From Pachypanchax playfairii (Eukaryota > Chordata > Actinopteri > Cyprinodontiformes > Aplocheilidae), in assembly GCA_006937955.1 (NCBI GenBank), contig SSNP01000003.1:388597-452596 (forward strand): a stretch of 64,000 nucleotides of DNA, in the 5' to 3' direction. Shown one piece after another: positions 34,586 through 46,605 of the stretch; the first letter of the stretch is position 1, and each line of letters begins with the position of its first letter. The notes beneath the pieces were generated by a model. That model was not told the origin of the DNA, made no database searches, and was given only the letters and a program-made list of their open reading frames with translations. A program made the position numbers and the translations under genes.

Positions 34586-35260
34586 CGGGGCAACAGGTTC
34601 ATGGGGGAAACCCAGATGTCCCCTCATATTCAGTTGCTTGTATCTGCGGTCTCGTTTATTTGACTATAGGGTTGGAACATAGTCAGACCCCTAAATCGAG
34701 AGCGTCGCCTTTCAGCTCAGCTCCTTCTTAACAACAACAGACCACAGCAGAACTCATTACTGCTGATTTAAGTTTCAGTCCGTCGGTCCATCTCTTGCTC
34801 CTTTCTGCTGTCACTCGTGAACAAGGTGCCCAGATACTTGAACTCCTCCACTTGAGACAAAGACTCACTCCCAACCTGAAGGGAGTGTTCCTCCAGATTC
34901 ACAGCCTCAGACTTTGAGGAGCTGCCTTACATTCAGCTATGAACTGCCCCAGAGATCAGATTCTTAGGTTCCTAAACCAGACACCCTTTAGATCCTGTCC
35001 ATAGATGCTACAAACATGATTATGGGGCACCAGGTTCACCAGTTCTGACTCTTTTTCCAACGTTCCACATTCCAAGAACCAGTTTGTGATGCTGTGCATT
35101 TTCACCCCTTGACACCCCCCTTTGCCTGCCACCTTGCGTTCTATGCACCCAACCTTGACCCCCCCCCATACCTGGCCGGGGGGGGTGTCCAGGTCTCCCT
35201 GCTCCAGGTGAAAGTGTTTGCCTGCCATCGTTGGTCCTCATCAGGATTCTTGAACCTTCA
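34586..35260 (-). mobile_element. Non-LTR retrotransposon (LINE) reverse-transcriptase remnant
   Basis: On the minus strand 34920 down to about 34775 encodes SSKSEAVNLEEHSLQVGSES followed by LSQVEEFKYLGTLFTSDSRK. This is the conserved KSE..V..FKYLG..FTSD segment that follows the polymerase active site in fish LINEs. The left part (34590-34760) shares text with the remnant at 23745-24000. The right part (to about 35260) is C- and G-rich and rearranged. Other parts carry stops; this is a fossil. Confidence 0.8.
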
Positions 35261-36000
35261 TAAAATAACCCTTAATCTGACCTCTGATCACTTGTGGCTA
35301 ATTTGTAACGGGAGACTCGACCAGGGACCGACTCCACAGACAACATGGAGGAACACAAATCACTCCACCTCATTAAGGTGTTGATTCAGTGGAGGGGATT
35401 CAGATTTATTCATGATTTCATTTTACGTGTGAGACTCTCTCCCAGTTAGGGAGAGAAAACAGGATGTAGCCAATAACATAAAGACAATTTTTACAGTGGT
35501 CCCTCGCTATGACACAATTCACCTTCACCTTTTGCATTTTCGTAGATTTTGTTAATGGCATTTTTTTTTTTTACTGAGCATTGTGTTCTGTGTGCTAACA
35601 AGAGAGAAAAGTGTGAAAATATCAATACCTATCTGGGAAACGTGTATAAAATGTGGAGCGAGGAGTTTTACAGCCTTAAAACATCTATAATAATTATAAA
35701 AAATAAAGCTGACTAATTCACGGATACACCTATTACAGGTTATTTTTAGAATTTCACTCCCGCGATTAACTAGAGACCACTGTACTTTACGCTCACGCAG
35801 CATAATGCTGCTTTTGTAACAAGAGGGAAGAGACGGTGATAACCGGATACTGTTTCCTACTGAATTTGTCTCATTAGATGTTAAATGAATTTGTGTCAGT
35901 GTTTCCTACAGAACACCTCTAAGTCTTCTCGGGGAGTGTGTGTCTGCTCCTCAGCACAAACTGTACAGTGTTGTATTATTCATCACTCCTTGTTATTTTT

Positions 36001-36006
36001 AATAAA
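36001..36006 (+). terminator. Candidate poly(A) signal downstream of the zinc-finger gene
   Basis: AATAAA follows a T-rich stretch about 1.77 kb after the stop. If used, the LINE remnant would be part of the 3' untranslated region. Confidence 0.25.
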
Positions 36007-36057
36007 GAAATAAGTACATTTTGTCTCATTTTGAATGTTTGTGTCTCAGAATCAGGG

Positions 36058-36215
36058 TCGGAAAGTTACTCCAAAAAGTAACTAGTTGCACACTACAAGG
36101 TACTTTTCAAAAACAGTAATGCATTACACTAGTTTCTCACTTCTGAAAGTAACTTAAACTACTTTCGGATTACTTTTGCACCCAAAAGTGACCAGCAATA
36201 TTGTTTTCCTTCAAT
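36058..36215. repeat. Probable dispersed repeat rich in AGTAAC / GTTACT
   Basis: The text gtcggaaagttactccaaaa, agtaatgcattacact and gaaagtaacttaaactac resembles a repeat family scattered through fish genomes. Inverted motifs suggest a fold-back. No second copy is in this window. Confidence 0.4.
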
Positions 36216-36984
36216 AAGGACATGAGAATCTCTTTTGACCCTTTAATAAAAGATATGAAAAACTATTGCAAACAGCTGTGCTAAGTGCAAAGAACGAATA
36301 AACTTGTGTATGACAACAATATTTTGCCTTTTTCCTTAAGAATAATGTCCACAAATGGAAACAATTTTAGGGATTTATAGTAAAGTAATATGCAGTAACA
36401 TACTTACGCCACCTGGTGGAGTGCTTCATGTGTGTTAAGAGTTGGAGATTATTATAACACATAGAATTAAAAAATTCAAGGAATAATGAGATTAAAAACA
36501 TTTTTACCTTACACAGTCTTTTCATTTAAAACTAGGGAGATTTAAGTTCATGAAACAATCAGCGAGATGTTAAAGAGCACAAACAAGGTTCATACGGTGT
36601 CATACACGTAGCAGGACTCACAAAGTGACAGGAAACTGAGAAATAATGAGCTTCACTGATGTGATTTTATCTGCTCACAGTTTTAGTCATGAACTTTTAG
36701 TTTGTTTGATTCCTGAAGCTCCATCTGGTAGAAAGATAAACAGATTTATAATGAAAGGCTGTGTGAAGATATTTCATCCAGTGAGCATCAGGAATGTCTC
36801 TTATTTCTATTAACAACAAACAGGTCACCACCGCCACCTCCTTGATGAAAAGGGGCATTCTGTAGATTTTTCTTCAAGGTTTTTGCCACATCTTCCACTG
36901 TTCTGTCTTTCAGTCAGGACAGTCTGCATCTGAAATGCTAAAATATGTTTTATTTGAATGTGTTTAATGTGTTATTTGGTCTTC

Positions 36985-37250
36985 ATCCATCCATCCGTTT
37001 TCTAAACCTGCTTCAGGATCGCATCGAGCTGGTGAGAGGCGGGGGACACCCTGGACAGGTTGCCAGTCCATCACACACATTCACTCACACACCTTGGGAC
37101 AATTTAGAGTCACTTCTTGTATGTTTTTGGACTGTGAGAGGAAACCGGAGTCCCCGGAGAAAACCTGCGCATGCACGGGGAGAACTTGCAAACTCCAGGC
37201 AGAAAAGCCCCTTTCACTGCAAGGCAACAGCTCTACCAACTGAACCACCA
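36985..37250 (+). repeat. Common teleost interspersed repeat
   Basis: It contains catccatccatccgttttct, gagaggcgggggacaccctg, gacaatttagagtcac, ggagaaaacctgcgcatgca and ggggagaacttgcaaactcc. These are hallmarks of one of the most frequent fish retroposed repeats. Partial copies lie at 3898-4005 and, reversed, at 44235-44345; 38298-38340 keeps only the ggagaaaaccca part. Confidence 0.75.
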
Positions 37251-38352
37251 TGCAGCCCCCATTATAGTTTAAAGTTTTCAACATAATGTGACCGTTCACA
37301 CAGCTTTCACTGAAGAAAGTCACTTTTTAACCTAGTTTCAATGTTTTTTTTTAAAACGATTTCAAAACATTTTAATTACACATCATATAAACCTTTATTT
37401 GAGGTTGATAAAACCTTTCAAACCTTTTTGACCTATTTTTTCAACATTTTTCAAATGTTTTTTTTTGTGCTGTTTGGATAATCAGATGTATAATTAATCC
37501 GATTAATCAGAAAGCTGTTGGACACGTACATCTATGGGAGAAATCTGACCTGAAATCTGGAAGAACTGCAGCCAAAAGCCTCTGACATGGAAACAAGGCA
37601 AAGCACTTTAATTGTGCCTGAAATCAGAATAACTCATTTGAGGAAAATGACAGCAGCTGCTCTTATTTGGACTGATGAGTCAAAAACTGATGTATTCCGC
37701 TGATACCTGAGGCAGTTAGTTTACTGAAGAGTGGTGCAGTAATGAGTGTCTGTAGGAAACATTGAAACATGGTGGACGTTCTGTTTGTAGAGTTGTAGAT
37801 TTTGTTATAACCAAATTTTCTTTTGTTCACCCAGTTTTAAAACAAAGGGCCACATGTTTTTATAAAAAGGCTGATTGTACAAAGCGTTCCCATCTTCACC
37901 TCCCTCTTTATCTTCATGTCTCCATGATATTCAGATCTGGGTTTCTGCTTCTCTGCAGTCCTCTCTACCAGCTTCTATACTGACATCTGGTCAGCTGAGC
38001 TGCTGGTTTGAACATCTCCATCTTGTGTTTGGTGCTGATGGAGCTGTAGGAACTGATGATCCTCTTCAAAAAAAAAAAGCTTTTCGTAGGATCGTCACAT
38101 CAAGGCAGGACGATTCTGATATCTGTTTGTTTTATCTGTGGTAGAAAACCGGAAAAAACCCTACAAATCCTAACTTTGCTGCAGATATTTGACATTTCCT
38201 AAACGTTTGTTCCTGTGCAGAGTCGTAGGTCGGGGTCTTATCTCCAGAGGTCATTGGATGAGAGTCCGTCATGCATGTTTTTTTTTTTTTTTTGGTTTGG
38301 GAGAAAACCGTAGCACCCGGAGAAAACCCAGACATGCATGGATGATGTAAGG

Positions 38353-38556
38353 CAGGGGCATCGAACGCAAGTCATCAAGGGTTGCTATCCTGCAAGTTTT
38401 AGATGTTTTTAAGCTCCAACACAGCTGTCTGAAATTATTTAATTACTTCTTTATTATGTGAACAAGATCTGTTAACGATCTGCTCATCCAAACCAGGTGT
38501 GTTGAAGCAGAGGAACATCTATAGTGGCTATTGAGGACTGGAGTTTGACATCCCTG
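38353..38556 (+). mobile_element. hAT-type MITE copy 3, best-preserved ends
   Basis: The left end reads caggggcatcgaacgc and the right end, reversed, cagggatgtcaaactcc. These are diverged inverted repeats of the caggggtgtcaaactc type. The body matches copies 1 and 2. I could not identify a clear 8-bp target duplication. Confidence 0.75.
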
Positions 38557-38869
38557 CAAGTGGTACCAACTGTGCCACTGTGCAGCTTTTGAGACATCGA
38601 AGAATCTTTTTTCCCATTTTTAAACGCTAAACAGTCTGTTTTAAGTCCCACACATAAGAAGAGTCTTACTTTGGGTCATTAGGTCTAAATGTTATTCATG
38701 AGAGAGTTAAAGACGTGACCATAGCTTTAGTTTCGTTCATCTTCTCTCTAATGTTGATTAAATTCCTTCTATATGGTTGTTATTAAGAGCACCGTTCAAA
38801 GTTTCTATCCAACTTTTGACCTAAGTTCATTTCAGTTGACCTTAAGATGGAATCAAAGTGCGAACTCGG

Positions 38870-38875
38870 TTTATT
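38870..38875 (-). terminator. AATAAA overlapping the stop codon of the PIM-like kinase
   Basis: On the minus strand CTCCAATAAACC contains both the TAA stop and a canonical poly(A) signal. Whether it is used is unknown; another AATAAA on this strand is at 38450-38455. Confidence 0.3.
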
Positions 38876-39890
38876 GGAGCCACGGATGAACCAGCAGATC
38901 TTGCAGACGCGGCCGGTATCTAGGGTCAATGTTGAAACACGTACTCAAGAAATCCTGACAAAGGTCCGACAGCTGGGAGCTGATTTTAATCTCACGCTTC
39001 AGAAATTTTTGAGTGTTGAACCGACCGCTGTACTTGTGAAGCATGTCATACAAGACAATTCCCACCTGCCACACGTTAGTTGGTCCAGCCCGATAGGTTC
39101 CACTGAATAAATATTCTGGAGGGACGCGCTCTCTTGTGCCGTGGAACATTTTGTACAGTGAATGGTGTTTTAGAAAACAGCTCAGTCCAAAATCAATAAG
39201 TCGGACAACTGGGACACCAGAGCGAGTCTCGATCAGAATGTTTTCTAGCTTGATGTCTCGGTGAAAGACTCTCTGACCTTCAAGATGAATGACAGCATTG
39301 ATCAACTGTGTTATTATGATCTTGAGCTCAGATTCCTGTATTACATACTTTGAACGAACATATTCGAGCAGATTAACTGCTGGGACTGGTCGTTCCAAAA
39401 TCAGGACCAGTTCTTCTCCAAGATCATACCAGTCCAGTAGGGAGATAGGTGATGATGCCCCTTCTGATTCTTCTGAATTTGAAGCTGCTAGTTTTAACAG
39501 AGCAGTGACTTCAGCAGAAACCTCGTCATCTTCCCAAATCACTTTGTGTTTTGGGATGTGTTTTATTGCCACTAGAAGATCATCTGATTTCCGGTAGCCT
39601 TCAAACACTAAACCGTGTCCTCCGTCACAAAGTTTCCTGACCTGCCTGTATTTGGACTCAAATTCAGCTTTTGCCGCGTCTTTGAGCCTCGTTTCATATA
39701 CAGGATCATCTTCAGTGTCCAAACTGTTCCACCTCAGGTCAGAACTCTTTGACTTTTTACTGACCGGTTCGTCTTCATTAGGTTCAGATTTCCGCTTGAA
39801 ACCATTCTCAGGAAGACTGCTGTTGGGAAACTGCTCAGACGTTCTCATCCTCTTCCTCTGAGCTGGCTCTGAATTATATTTTCTTTTCAT
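38871..39890 (-). CDS. PIM-like serine/threonine protein kinase, intronless (339 aa)
   Basis: A probable constitutively active Ser/Thr kinase of the PIM group, which is greatly expanded in fish. One uninterrupted frame has its ATG at 39890. The N-terminus (1-75) is basic with NLS-like KRK and RKRMR clusters. The kinase domain covers about 80-339: glycine loop near 88-96 (CDGGHGLVF), lysine 110 in VAIK, candidate alpha-C glutamate 127, catalytic loop FHRDIKLENIL (210-220), IDFG (232-235), GTRERVPPEY (251-260). The hinge ERPVP (166-170) keeps the proline characteristic of PIM kinases. All catalytic residues seem present. PIM1-3 have introns, so the single exon suggests retroposition or the intron-poor fish-specific PIM expansion. 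A specific orthologue is not claimed. Confidence 0.88.
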   Translation of the reverse strand: MKRKYNSEPAQRKRMRTSEQFPNSSLPENGFKRKSEPNEDEPVSKKSKSSDLRWNSLDTEDDPVYETRLKDAAKAEFESKYRQVRKLCDGGHGLVFEGYRKSDDLLVAIKHIPKHKVIWEDDEVSAEVTALLKLAASNSEESEGASSPISLLDWYDLGEELVLILERPVPAVNLLEYVRSKYVIQESELKIIITQLINAVIHLEGQRVFHRDIKLENILIETRSGVPVVRLIDFGLSCFLKHHSLYKMFHGTRERVPPEYLFSGTYRAGPTNVWQVGIVLYDMLHKYSGRFNTQKFLKREIKISSQLSDLCQDFLSTCFNIDPRYRPRLQDLLVHPWLQ

Positions 39891-40509
39891 ATTGGAGGAC
39901 TCAAAAAATATATATAATCAAAATGACAAACGTCTGTCAAAGTCTTAGACCGGAATCTAAATGAATGACTCAATACAGAACACTTTGATAAATGGAATTA
40001 TGCATTATGACATCATCGCCTTTGAAGTCAAATTCCACAAGCTGCACAGAAAAAAAAAAAAAAACTTACTGTGCAGAATGAGGTGTTGTAGTTCTGTTTC
40101 GACTGAAAACAACGTGAAAGGTATAAAGTTTGTCTATAGTTTGACACGTGGGGCAAAACAAAAGGGATCAATAGAATTTGAGCGTTAAATAAAGATTTTC
40201 ATCCTACAAACATATAAAAAATGTGTTGAAAGCTTCTTCCCTGAAAACTTCAGGTTTTAAAGGGTCTGATTTAGTATTCACGTATTCATTCAAAGAATAA
40301 CAATAATAAAGGACCCCGGAACGACTGGACTGATGAATCCTGGTCTAGACATAATCTGACCAGATTATCACTGAGGTGGTAGCAAATGGTCCAAATTGAT
40401 GTTTTTCTGAAAAGCTTTTCACAAGTTTATTAAAACACTTGATTGGGATGTCTTATTGAGGTCTAATTAAAAAATACTGACAAAATTTTATGCAGGAAAA
40501 ACAAGTGAA

Positions 40510-40548
<39 letters not shown>

Positions 40549-40550
<2 letters not shown>

Positions 40551-40840
40551 GTGTGTTTTGTTATCCTTATGGGGACCGTCCATTGATTTCCATTGATTTT
40601 AGTAACTAGATTTATACCTAACCCAAACCCTTTTACTAACCTTAACCATTACTGATCTATAACTAACCCTAAGACTAACTGAAACTCTATTCACACCATA
40701 CCTATAAACCTAACCCCTAACCCTAAAAAGGGGAGTCCCCCTCATGGGGACCAGGCTTCGGTCCCCACAAGAACCCTCGGACCCCAGAAAGATAGTAAAA
40801 GTCAGGAAACGGGTCCCCAGGAGGTCAGAAATACAACCCC
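40549..40840 (-). repeat. TG-flanked 292-bp-type unit, copy D (inverted)
   Basis: Reverse complement of the units at 5549-6588, with a CA tract (40516-40549) on one side and a C12 run then CA on the other. It carries the CATGAGGGGG variant. Confidence 0.85.
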
Positions 40841-41984
40841 CCCCCCCCACACACACACAAATGAACCAATTTGGTCACTTGAATTTGATCAGATTTAAAC
40901 GATTACATTTATTCTTCAACTCTTAATATTATTTTTTTAGTTTTTAGATGAAGATGGAGGGGATGGAAAGTTACAGAGAACAGACTGCCCTTGGGTCTTG
41001 GACTTCAGATCTGCGTCCCGGGATGTCTGCTTTAAGGTCTGGGGGCCGGGGCTGGGGTTTTTCACATGGAGAAACCTTATGGTCACAGGCGTGTCCATGC
41101 ACACAGGTGTGCATACAGATGTTCACAGACACTCAGTGACTTGGCCTGCAGCTGCCACTGGGGATGTTGTGTGTTAAGCAGTGTCATTATTTGTTTGTGT
41201 CCACAATGATATTATCAGTGTTTAAATATATACAAGGTAACAAGCTGAACATTGCGGTGATTGCTGCATGCTCAGCTTGTGATAATAAATCTTTCAGGCA
41301 TTTCTATGCATCCGGACATCAATTCTGACTGCTTTATTGCCGACAGGACATGGTAAAAAAAAACAAAACAACAAAAAGAACAAAAAATCCAGGAAGTGGT
41401 ATTGAGCCCGGTGTTTCTGGGAAAAAACAAAGAAACACATCTGGTTATTTTAACAAGATATGTGGCACAAACTACTTCTGATCTTATTCTTTTAAATACA
41501 CAATTTATTTGGATATCGCAGTATCTTTATCATGTCTTTTTCCTTTATCTAATTTCTTCTTAAGGATTAATCATTGAACCGAATCTAAAAACAATTAAGC
41601 ATTAGAACTAGAAAGAAGGAAGCTAGTTGAATAAACTAGTTACTTGATATAAATTTCTCTGCTGTTATATCACTTTGCATTACTAACTGATAAAAACATA
41701 ACATTAGAAAAACCTTTTATTTTTACGCATCTTTTTCTTCCTAAAACTTTTACAGATTGTCGTCTGTTACTGACGGGCACAAAAATAGAAATGAAAGAAA
41801 ACACCTGGGTCAAAAAAGGACCACATGACTTGCATCCAAACCTGATAAGCTCCAACTTCATAATTAAAATGTGATTAAAAAACCACTTTGACAAAATCTC
41901 TAAGGAAAAAAAGTCTCACTCTAAAATTATATGCAGGATCAGAAGAGTTTAATCAATAGCAGCTGAAGGCATAAAACCTTGTTG

Positions 41985-42191
41985 TCTCCATCCATCCTTC
42001 CTTCTGTCCGTCCTTCTGTCCGTCCTTCCGTCCGTCCGTCCATCGATCCATCCATCCATCGATCCATCAATCCATCCATCCATCGATCCATCCATCCATC
42101 CATCCATCCATCCATCCATCCATCCATCCATCCATCCATCCATCCATCCATCCATCCATCCATCCATCCATCCATCCATCCATCCATCCAG
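41985..42191 (+). repeat. (CCAT)n microsatellite with (CCGT)n edge
   Basis: About 200 bp of CCAT repeats begin as ccgtcc/ccttctgtcc variants and become pure CCAT. The Met-Asp-Gly-Trp and Ile-His-Pro-Ser repeat frames on either strand are artefacts. Confidence 0.97.
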
Positions 42192-43340
42192 ACTGAAGCA
42201 GTGTTTTCGTTACTGCAGACAAAGCCCCATTTAATCAGTCCATCTACTCTGCTCCATCCTGCCGTCACTTGTGAACAAGACACAGTGGATTTAAAAACCC
42301 TCACAAGTGCCAGTGTGTCTCCAAATCCAGGTGGATTAACATTGACTGGAATTTCTCTCTATTGCATCACCACCAGACGTTCGGAGACCAGCAGCGTCCC
42401 AAACCATACTGATAACATGATAGGCTTATGAGAGTAAATTTAAAGTTTCTCCACCTGCTTGATCCTGCTCAGGGTTGCCGGGAGCTGGATTTGCATTGTT
42501 AAGCAGCAACTTTAAAGGATGAGTTTGATTTTCTGGTATAGCTCATAACAATGAAAGCTTCTCCAGTCTTTGTTACTGCAGAGCTGAAGAAGAATCCCAG
42601 TGAACACACATTATTCCAATGACTAACTTCTATAATATTCAATATTCTGTAAAAGCTCCACTCTAGTCTTCAACACAGATTTCTCTTTCTTTGTCAAGTT
42701 TCTCTGTGTTTCTGGTTTTATGCTGCTTCCAGCAGGGTTTAAAGATAACTGGACTTCCCTCTACAGACATGATATAAAAGACACTATTTACAGATGATAC
42801 AGTAGCAAACACAAACAAACCACCAAAGGACATTGTCACACACACATCATTAGTTTGACATGGTTCACATATCCTGCAGCTTTTGTCAGACAGCTTTGTA
42901 CCTGATCCATCTCTTCAGCTGGTAGGATTCTATAACTAGCTCAAAAACAGCTCGGTTGTTGGATTAGAGTGGAAATGAAAGTATATTTTGCTTCTTTGAC
43001 AGGAGCTTTAAGTGATTTAAGAAGTAATGAACATGATGCTTCCCACAACTCCCTGAGTATTTGAACAAGCCAGTAATTTGTAGTACGTTTTTATAGTAAG
43101 CAGCGATATACGCTGAAGGGTGAAAGGGCTACTAGCCAAGCCTGATGATGGCTGATTGATACAACAACATTCACTCAAGAGAAAAATTAAAAACTGGATA
43201 AAGTAAGAAGAAAATCTTTAAAGAACAATGTTACCGTGTCATGAATCAGGTCTGACCATGTTTGATGTCATGCCATTCTCAGTTCGTCATTCTCCAAGTT
43301 TCCTCTTACCTGCAGGAGAAAAGATTGTACCTGTACTTAC

Positions 43341-43398
43341 CTGCTCCTTTCTCGCTGACATCATCTCTCCGTTGACCATCTCGTCCTCCGTATGCCTC
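43341..43398 (-). other. Candidate isolated exon of an unidentified gene
   Basis: Minus strand: acceptor tcttattccag, a 58-bp open stretch, then donor GTAAGTAC. In one frame it encodes RHTEDEMVNGEMMSARKEQ, and third positions are mostly G or C in an AT-rich background. A second donor (CAG|GTAAGAGG) lies 31 bp further on. The gene is not recognised and no partner exon was found. Confidence 0.3.
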
Positions 43399-44234
43399 CT
43401 GGAATAAGACAATCTGTTGATTTAAGGATAACTTATACTCAATAAAATAGAAGCAGCAGCTGTGTTAATCCAGGAAGATGTGACAATGGACCAAGAACCA
43501 GAGAACTACTAGATGTACTGTGAAGTTAGATTGTTGACAGAAGAACCAGATGTGTGTTTAGCAGCTGTGAGTGATTTATCAGGGTACTGAGGACGAGGCT
43601 ATAGTAAAGAAAAAACTAAGAAACCAGAAGGTGATTGGACCACGATAAACTAAGGGATTCTGCATGTGATCAAGAAAATTAATCATAACAGGGCTCAACA
43701 TCAGAAATATAAAATGTAATAGAAGCAAACAAAAACAGATCCCTCAAACCTGAGAAGGTGAGAAAGAAGAAGAACCAATCTGAATGTCCATAATAGACAA
43801 CATCTGCAGATTATCAGGGTTCCTTGACGAGTAAATAAACAAAAACAACCTGTTTTGCAACATCAAATCATGTGAAAAACTCTCTGGAGTATCTGAGAAG
43901 CCTTGAACTTTTCACCGTCCTCTTTTTACTGTGATGTTTCAACTCGTTTCTCGTTTAACTGCCGTCTGGAAAATTGTTATCTAAACTCAAATATTTGGGC
44001 TTGTGATTACTGTAAGAAGAGTCAGTTCAATTAATCTCACAGGTTATTATACTCAAACTATGTCTCATGAAACCACACTGAGAATGATGTCACTGCCTGA
44101 GCTTTCAAACTGTTGGACCAAAACCAACAACTACAACTAAGTGGGTTGTACAATGTTTATTGTCTGTAAATATCAGTACTAACGAGTTCTGCCTAACAGG
44201 TGTGTTATATTAAATGGTAACTCTAAACTGACCC

Positions 44235-44345
44235 CAGGTCTGAGTGAATGGCTGTTCCTATATGTGGCCTTGTGATGGACTGGAAACCAGTCCAGGGTTT
44301 AACCCCGCCTCTCCTCCTCCTGAGATACACGCCAGCTCGCTGTGA
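44235..44345 (-). repeat. Reversed fragment of the common teleost repeat
   Basis: The text ttgtgatggactggaaacca, gtccagggtttaaccccgcc and tctcctcctcctgag is the reverse complement of the gagaggcgggg...ggtcgccagtccatc core. Confidence 0.55.
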
Positions 44346-45346
44346 CTGAACTACATGATGTGGTTATAGAAAACAGACAGATAAAATTGACCTTTTTGTA
44401 ACTGAATTACAAACCTTAGGAACACAAAATGCCAACTGAAGGACAGTTTTTATTCAATATTTTCTCCCTCCTTTCAACATCTTTTGGACGGAGCTGAAGG
44501 GAGAAGCTGCTGCATAAACTGTGGACAGACTGTAAACATGACAGAACCCAGAGTCATTTATCCTCATAGAAATAACTCAAAATACATAAAATCAAAATGA
44601 AACTAGACATTATCTGGTATTTTTAGTTAAAATTGAGTATAGAACTGGATCAGAGATGCTATGACAACTAAATAAATGTGCTGTTAATCTGTGTTAGATG
44701 TATTTTAGATACTGAAAGACAAACATGTTACCCTTTCACCCGTCATGCCTTTTGCATTTTGCAACATCCTGTTTTATCCCCATCATCATCATTTCCATCT
44801 CCTTTCCCTCTGCTCTCACCGTCTCCTGCAGCCTCACCGTCTCTTGGCCTTGCCATCATATTTCACGGTGATCTTTCTAATGCTGACAAGCCCTGAAAGT
44901 GCAGATTCACTGTCTGAAGCCATAAATCTTAAGGATTAGATGCACAATCATATTTCTGATTCTCCACCTCAGCAATCAAATTGCTTTTCATTTTACATGT
45001 AGTGATCTGCTGTAAGTTGCAAATAAATCCTTAATTGACTTTCAGTGTATTAGGATGCTCGGAGTGGGAGGCAGAGTCTGTATGTGCAGTCTGAAACTTT
45101 GTGTGAACAAGGCTTAAGATGGATAAATACGCTGGTGTCCTTACAAGTCAACGCTTTGTTTCTTCTGAAATTGCATTCGTGTTTATGGGACTGAAAGCTT
45201 CCTCCAAGGACTCGGACACCACATAACCATAACTAATGACAACAAAGATTCATTCAAAAAGCTGATCAGACGGATTCTCACCCTAATTACGTTAAACTCT
45301 GTTTCTACTACAACAATCAGGAACGAATCAAATTGCCTCACCTACA

Positions 45347-45633
45347 GGGTGCGGCCGTGGCTCAGGCGGTAGAGCAGGTTGTCCGGTAACCGGAAGGTCA
45401 CCAGCTCGAATCCCCGCTCCGCCTGGAGAAAAGATCCCCTTGTTTAGGGTGCCTGTTTGGTGGTGGTCGGAGAGTCCGGTGGCACCAGTGTCTGGCAGCC
45501 TTGTCTCTGTCAGTGTGTGTCCCCCAGTGTGTTCAGCATCACCAAACATGTGTGTGTGAATGGGTGAATGACAGACTGTAGTGTGAAGCACTTTGGGGGA
45601 CCTGATTAAGCTGTACAAGTAGATGTCATTTAC
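45347..45633 (+). mobile_element. tRNA-derived SINE
   Basis: The 5' part has a pol III A box (TGGCTCAGGCGG, 45358-45369) and B box (AGCTCGAATCC, 45403-45413) at tRNA spacing. The body includes gtgtgaatgggtgaatgac and the tail agcactttgggggacctg then acaagtagatgtcatttac. This resembles SINE families of percomorph fish, such as the cichlid AFC type; the family name is from memory. Target duplications are not clear. Confidence 0.8.
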
Positions 45634-46605
45634 AGTAATCTCTTCACTTTTTCTGCAACAATAATCACTCTAATTACAAACAAATGCAGAATTACAGTAG
45701 AATTAGAACAGACTTACTGTTCTACAAGTCCACTCCTCCTGCTGTTATATAATCATACACGAACAAACATGCTGCTTTTTGTTTCCAAGATCTTTTTATG
45801 GCCTTTCTGCTCCACTGAACAGTTTTAAGTGGGGGACAACAGCAGTGATTCGGTGTGAGGCAGAAATGAGCGGTTTTCTAACAAGGAACATGAGTCACTC
45901 ACAAGTCATTAGTCTGCATGAACCTTCAGTATTATAAATATGGAGATTTAAGGGTGCAGGGTTTGGTTTTGAAATAGAATTATAATATAACCAAAGGCAG
46001 TTATCAAACTAATGTTTCATCTTTAAAATACAATGTTTTTACTTGAATATTTTTGGAAATGGTTATAGTTTTTGAATCATCTGAAGCAATTTTTTGGGCA
46101 AGGAAAAACAGCATTTTTTTCTGTGCAGGTGAGTCAGTTTTAAAATTTGACATACGTGATGTGTTTGTAAAGCAGAGAAAGAGGGGAGAGAAGGGAAGGG
46201 ACGGGAGACAAATGAAAGGGTGAGGAAAGTGTGGTTCATTGGGCACTGAGTTTTCTGGACCTCATTAGAGATGAGGCCTCATAATGGAAGATACTCACTA
46301 ACAGTTCTGTTCCTTTTAACCCAGAGGGGAGACGACGTTCGGGGGGGGGCGGGCTTTCACCATCACAACATGGTTTAGGAGTGCCTCATTCAGGTCTCAG
46401 GGGTTCCTTTGTTATTTCGCTTCCATAAATTATTCAGTCTAAAGAGAGACTTTCTGAAAAATCAATAACAAAAATTTCTAAGCCATTACTGATGGTAGCA
46501 TCGCTCCAGGAGTAGAAAAAATTAGGTTAGCACTAGCAACCTGCTAAAACCTTCTTGTTAGAAAGCGGAGTGAGAATATCTTCTACTTCTCAACTGTACC
46601 AAAGA

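Noticed and set aside
36405..36425. CTCF-like site (ccacctggtgga)
   Set aside because: It has three mismatches to the core, is self-palindromic and lacks the GGC end.
39904..39918. TATA box for the PIM-like kinase (tatatataat)
   Set aside because: It lies only about 15-30 bp before the start codon, too close for a usual TATA position, in AT-rich sequence.
41939..42431. 150-codon and 121-codon frames with Met-Asp-Gly-Trp or Ile-His-Pro-Ser repeats
   Set aside because: They are produced by the (CCAT)n microsatellite on both strands.
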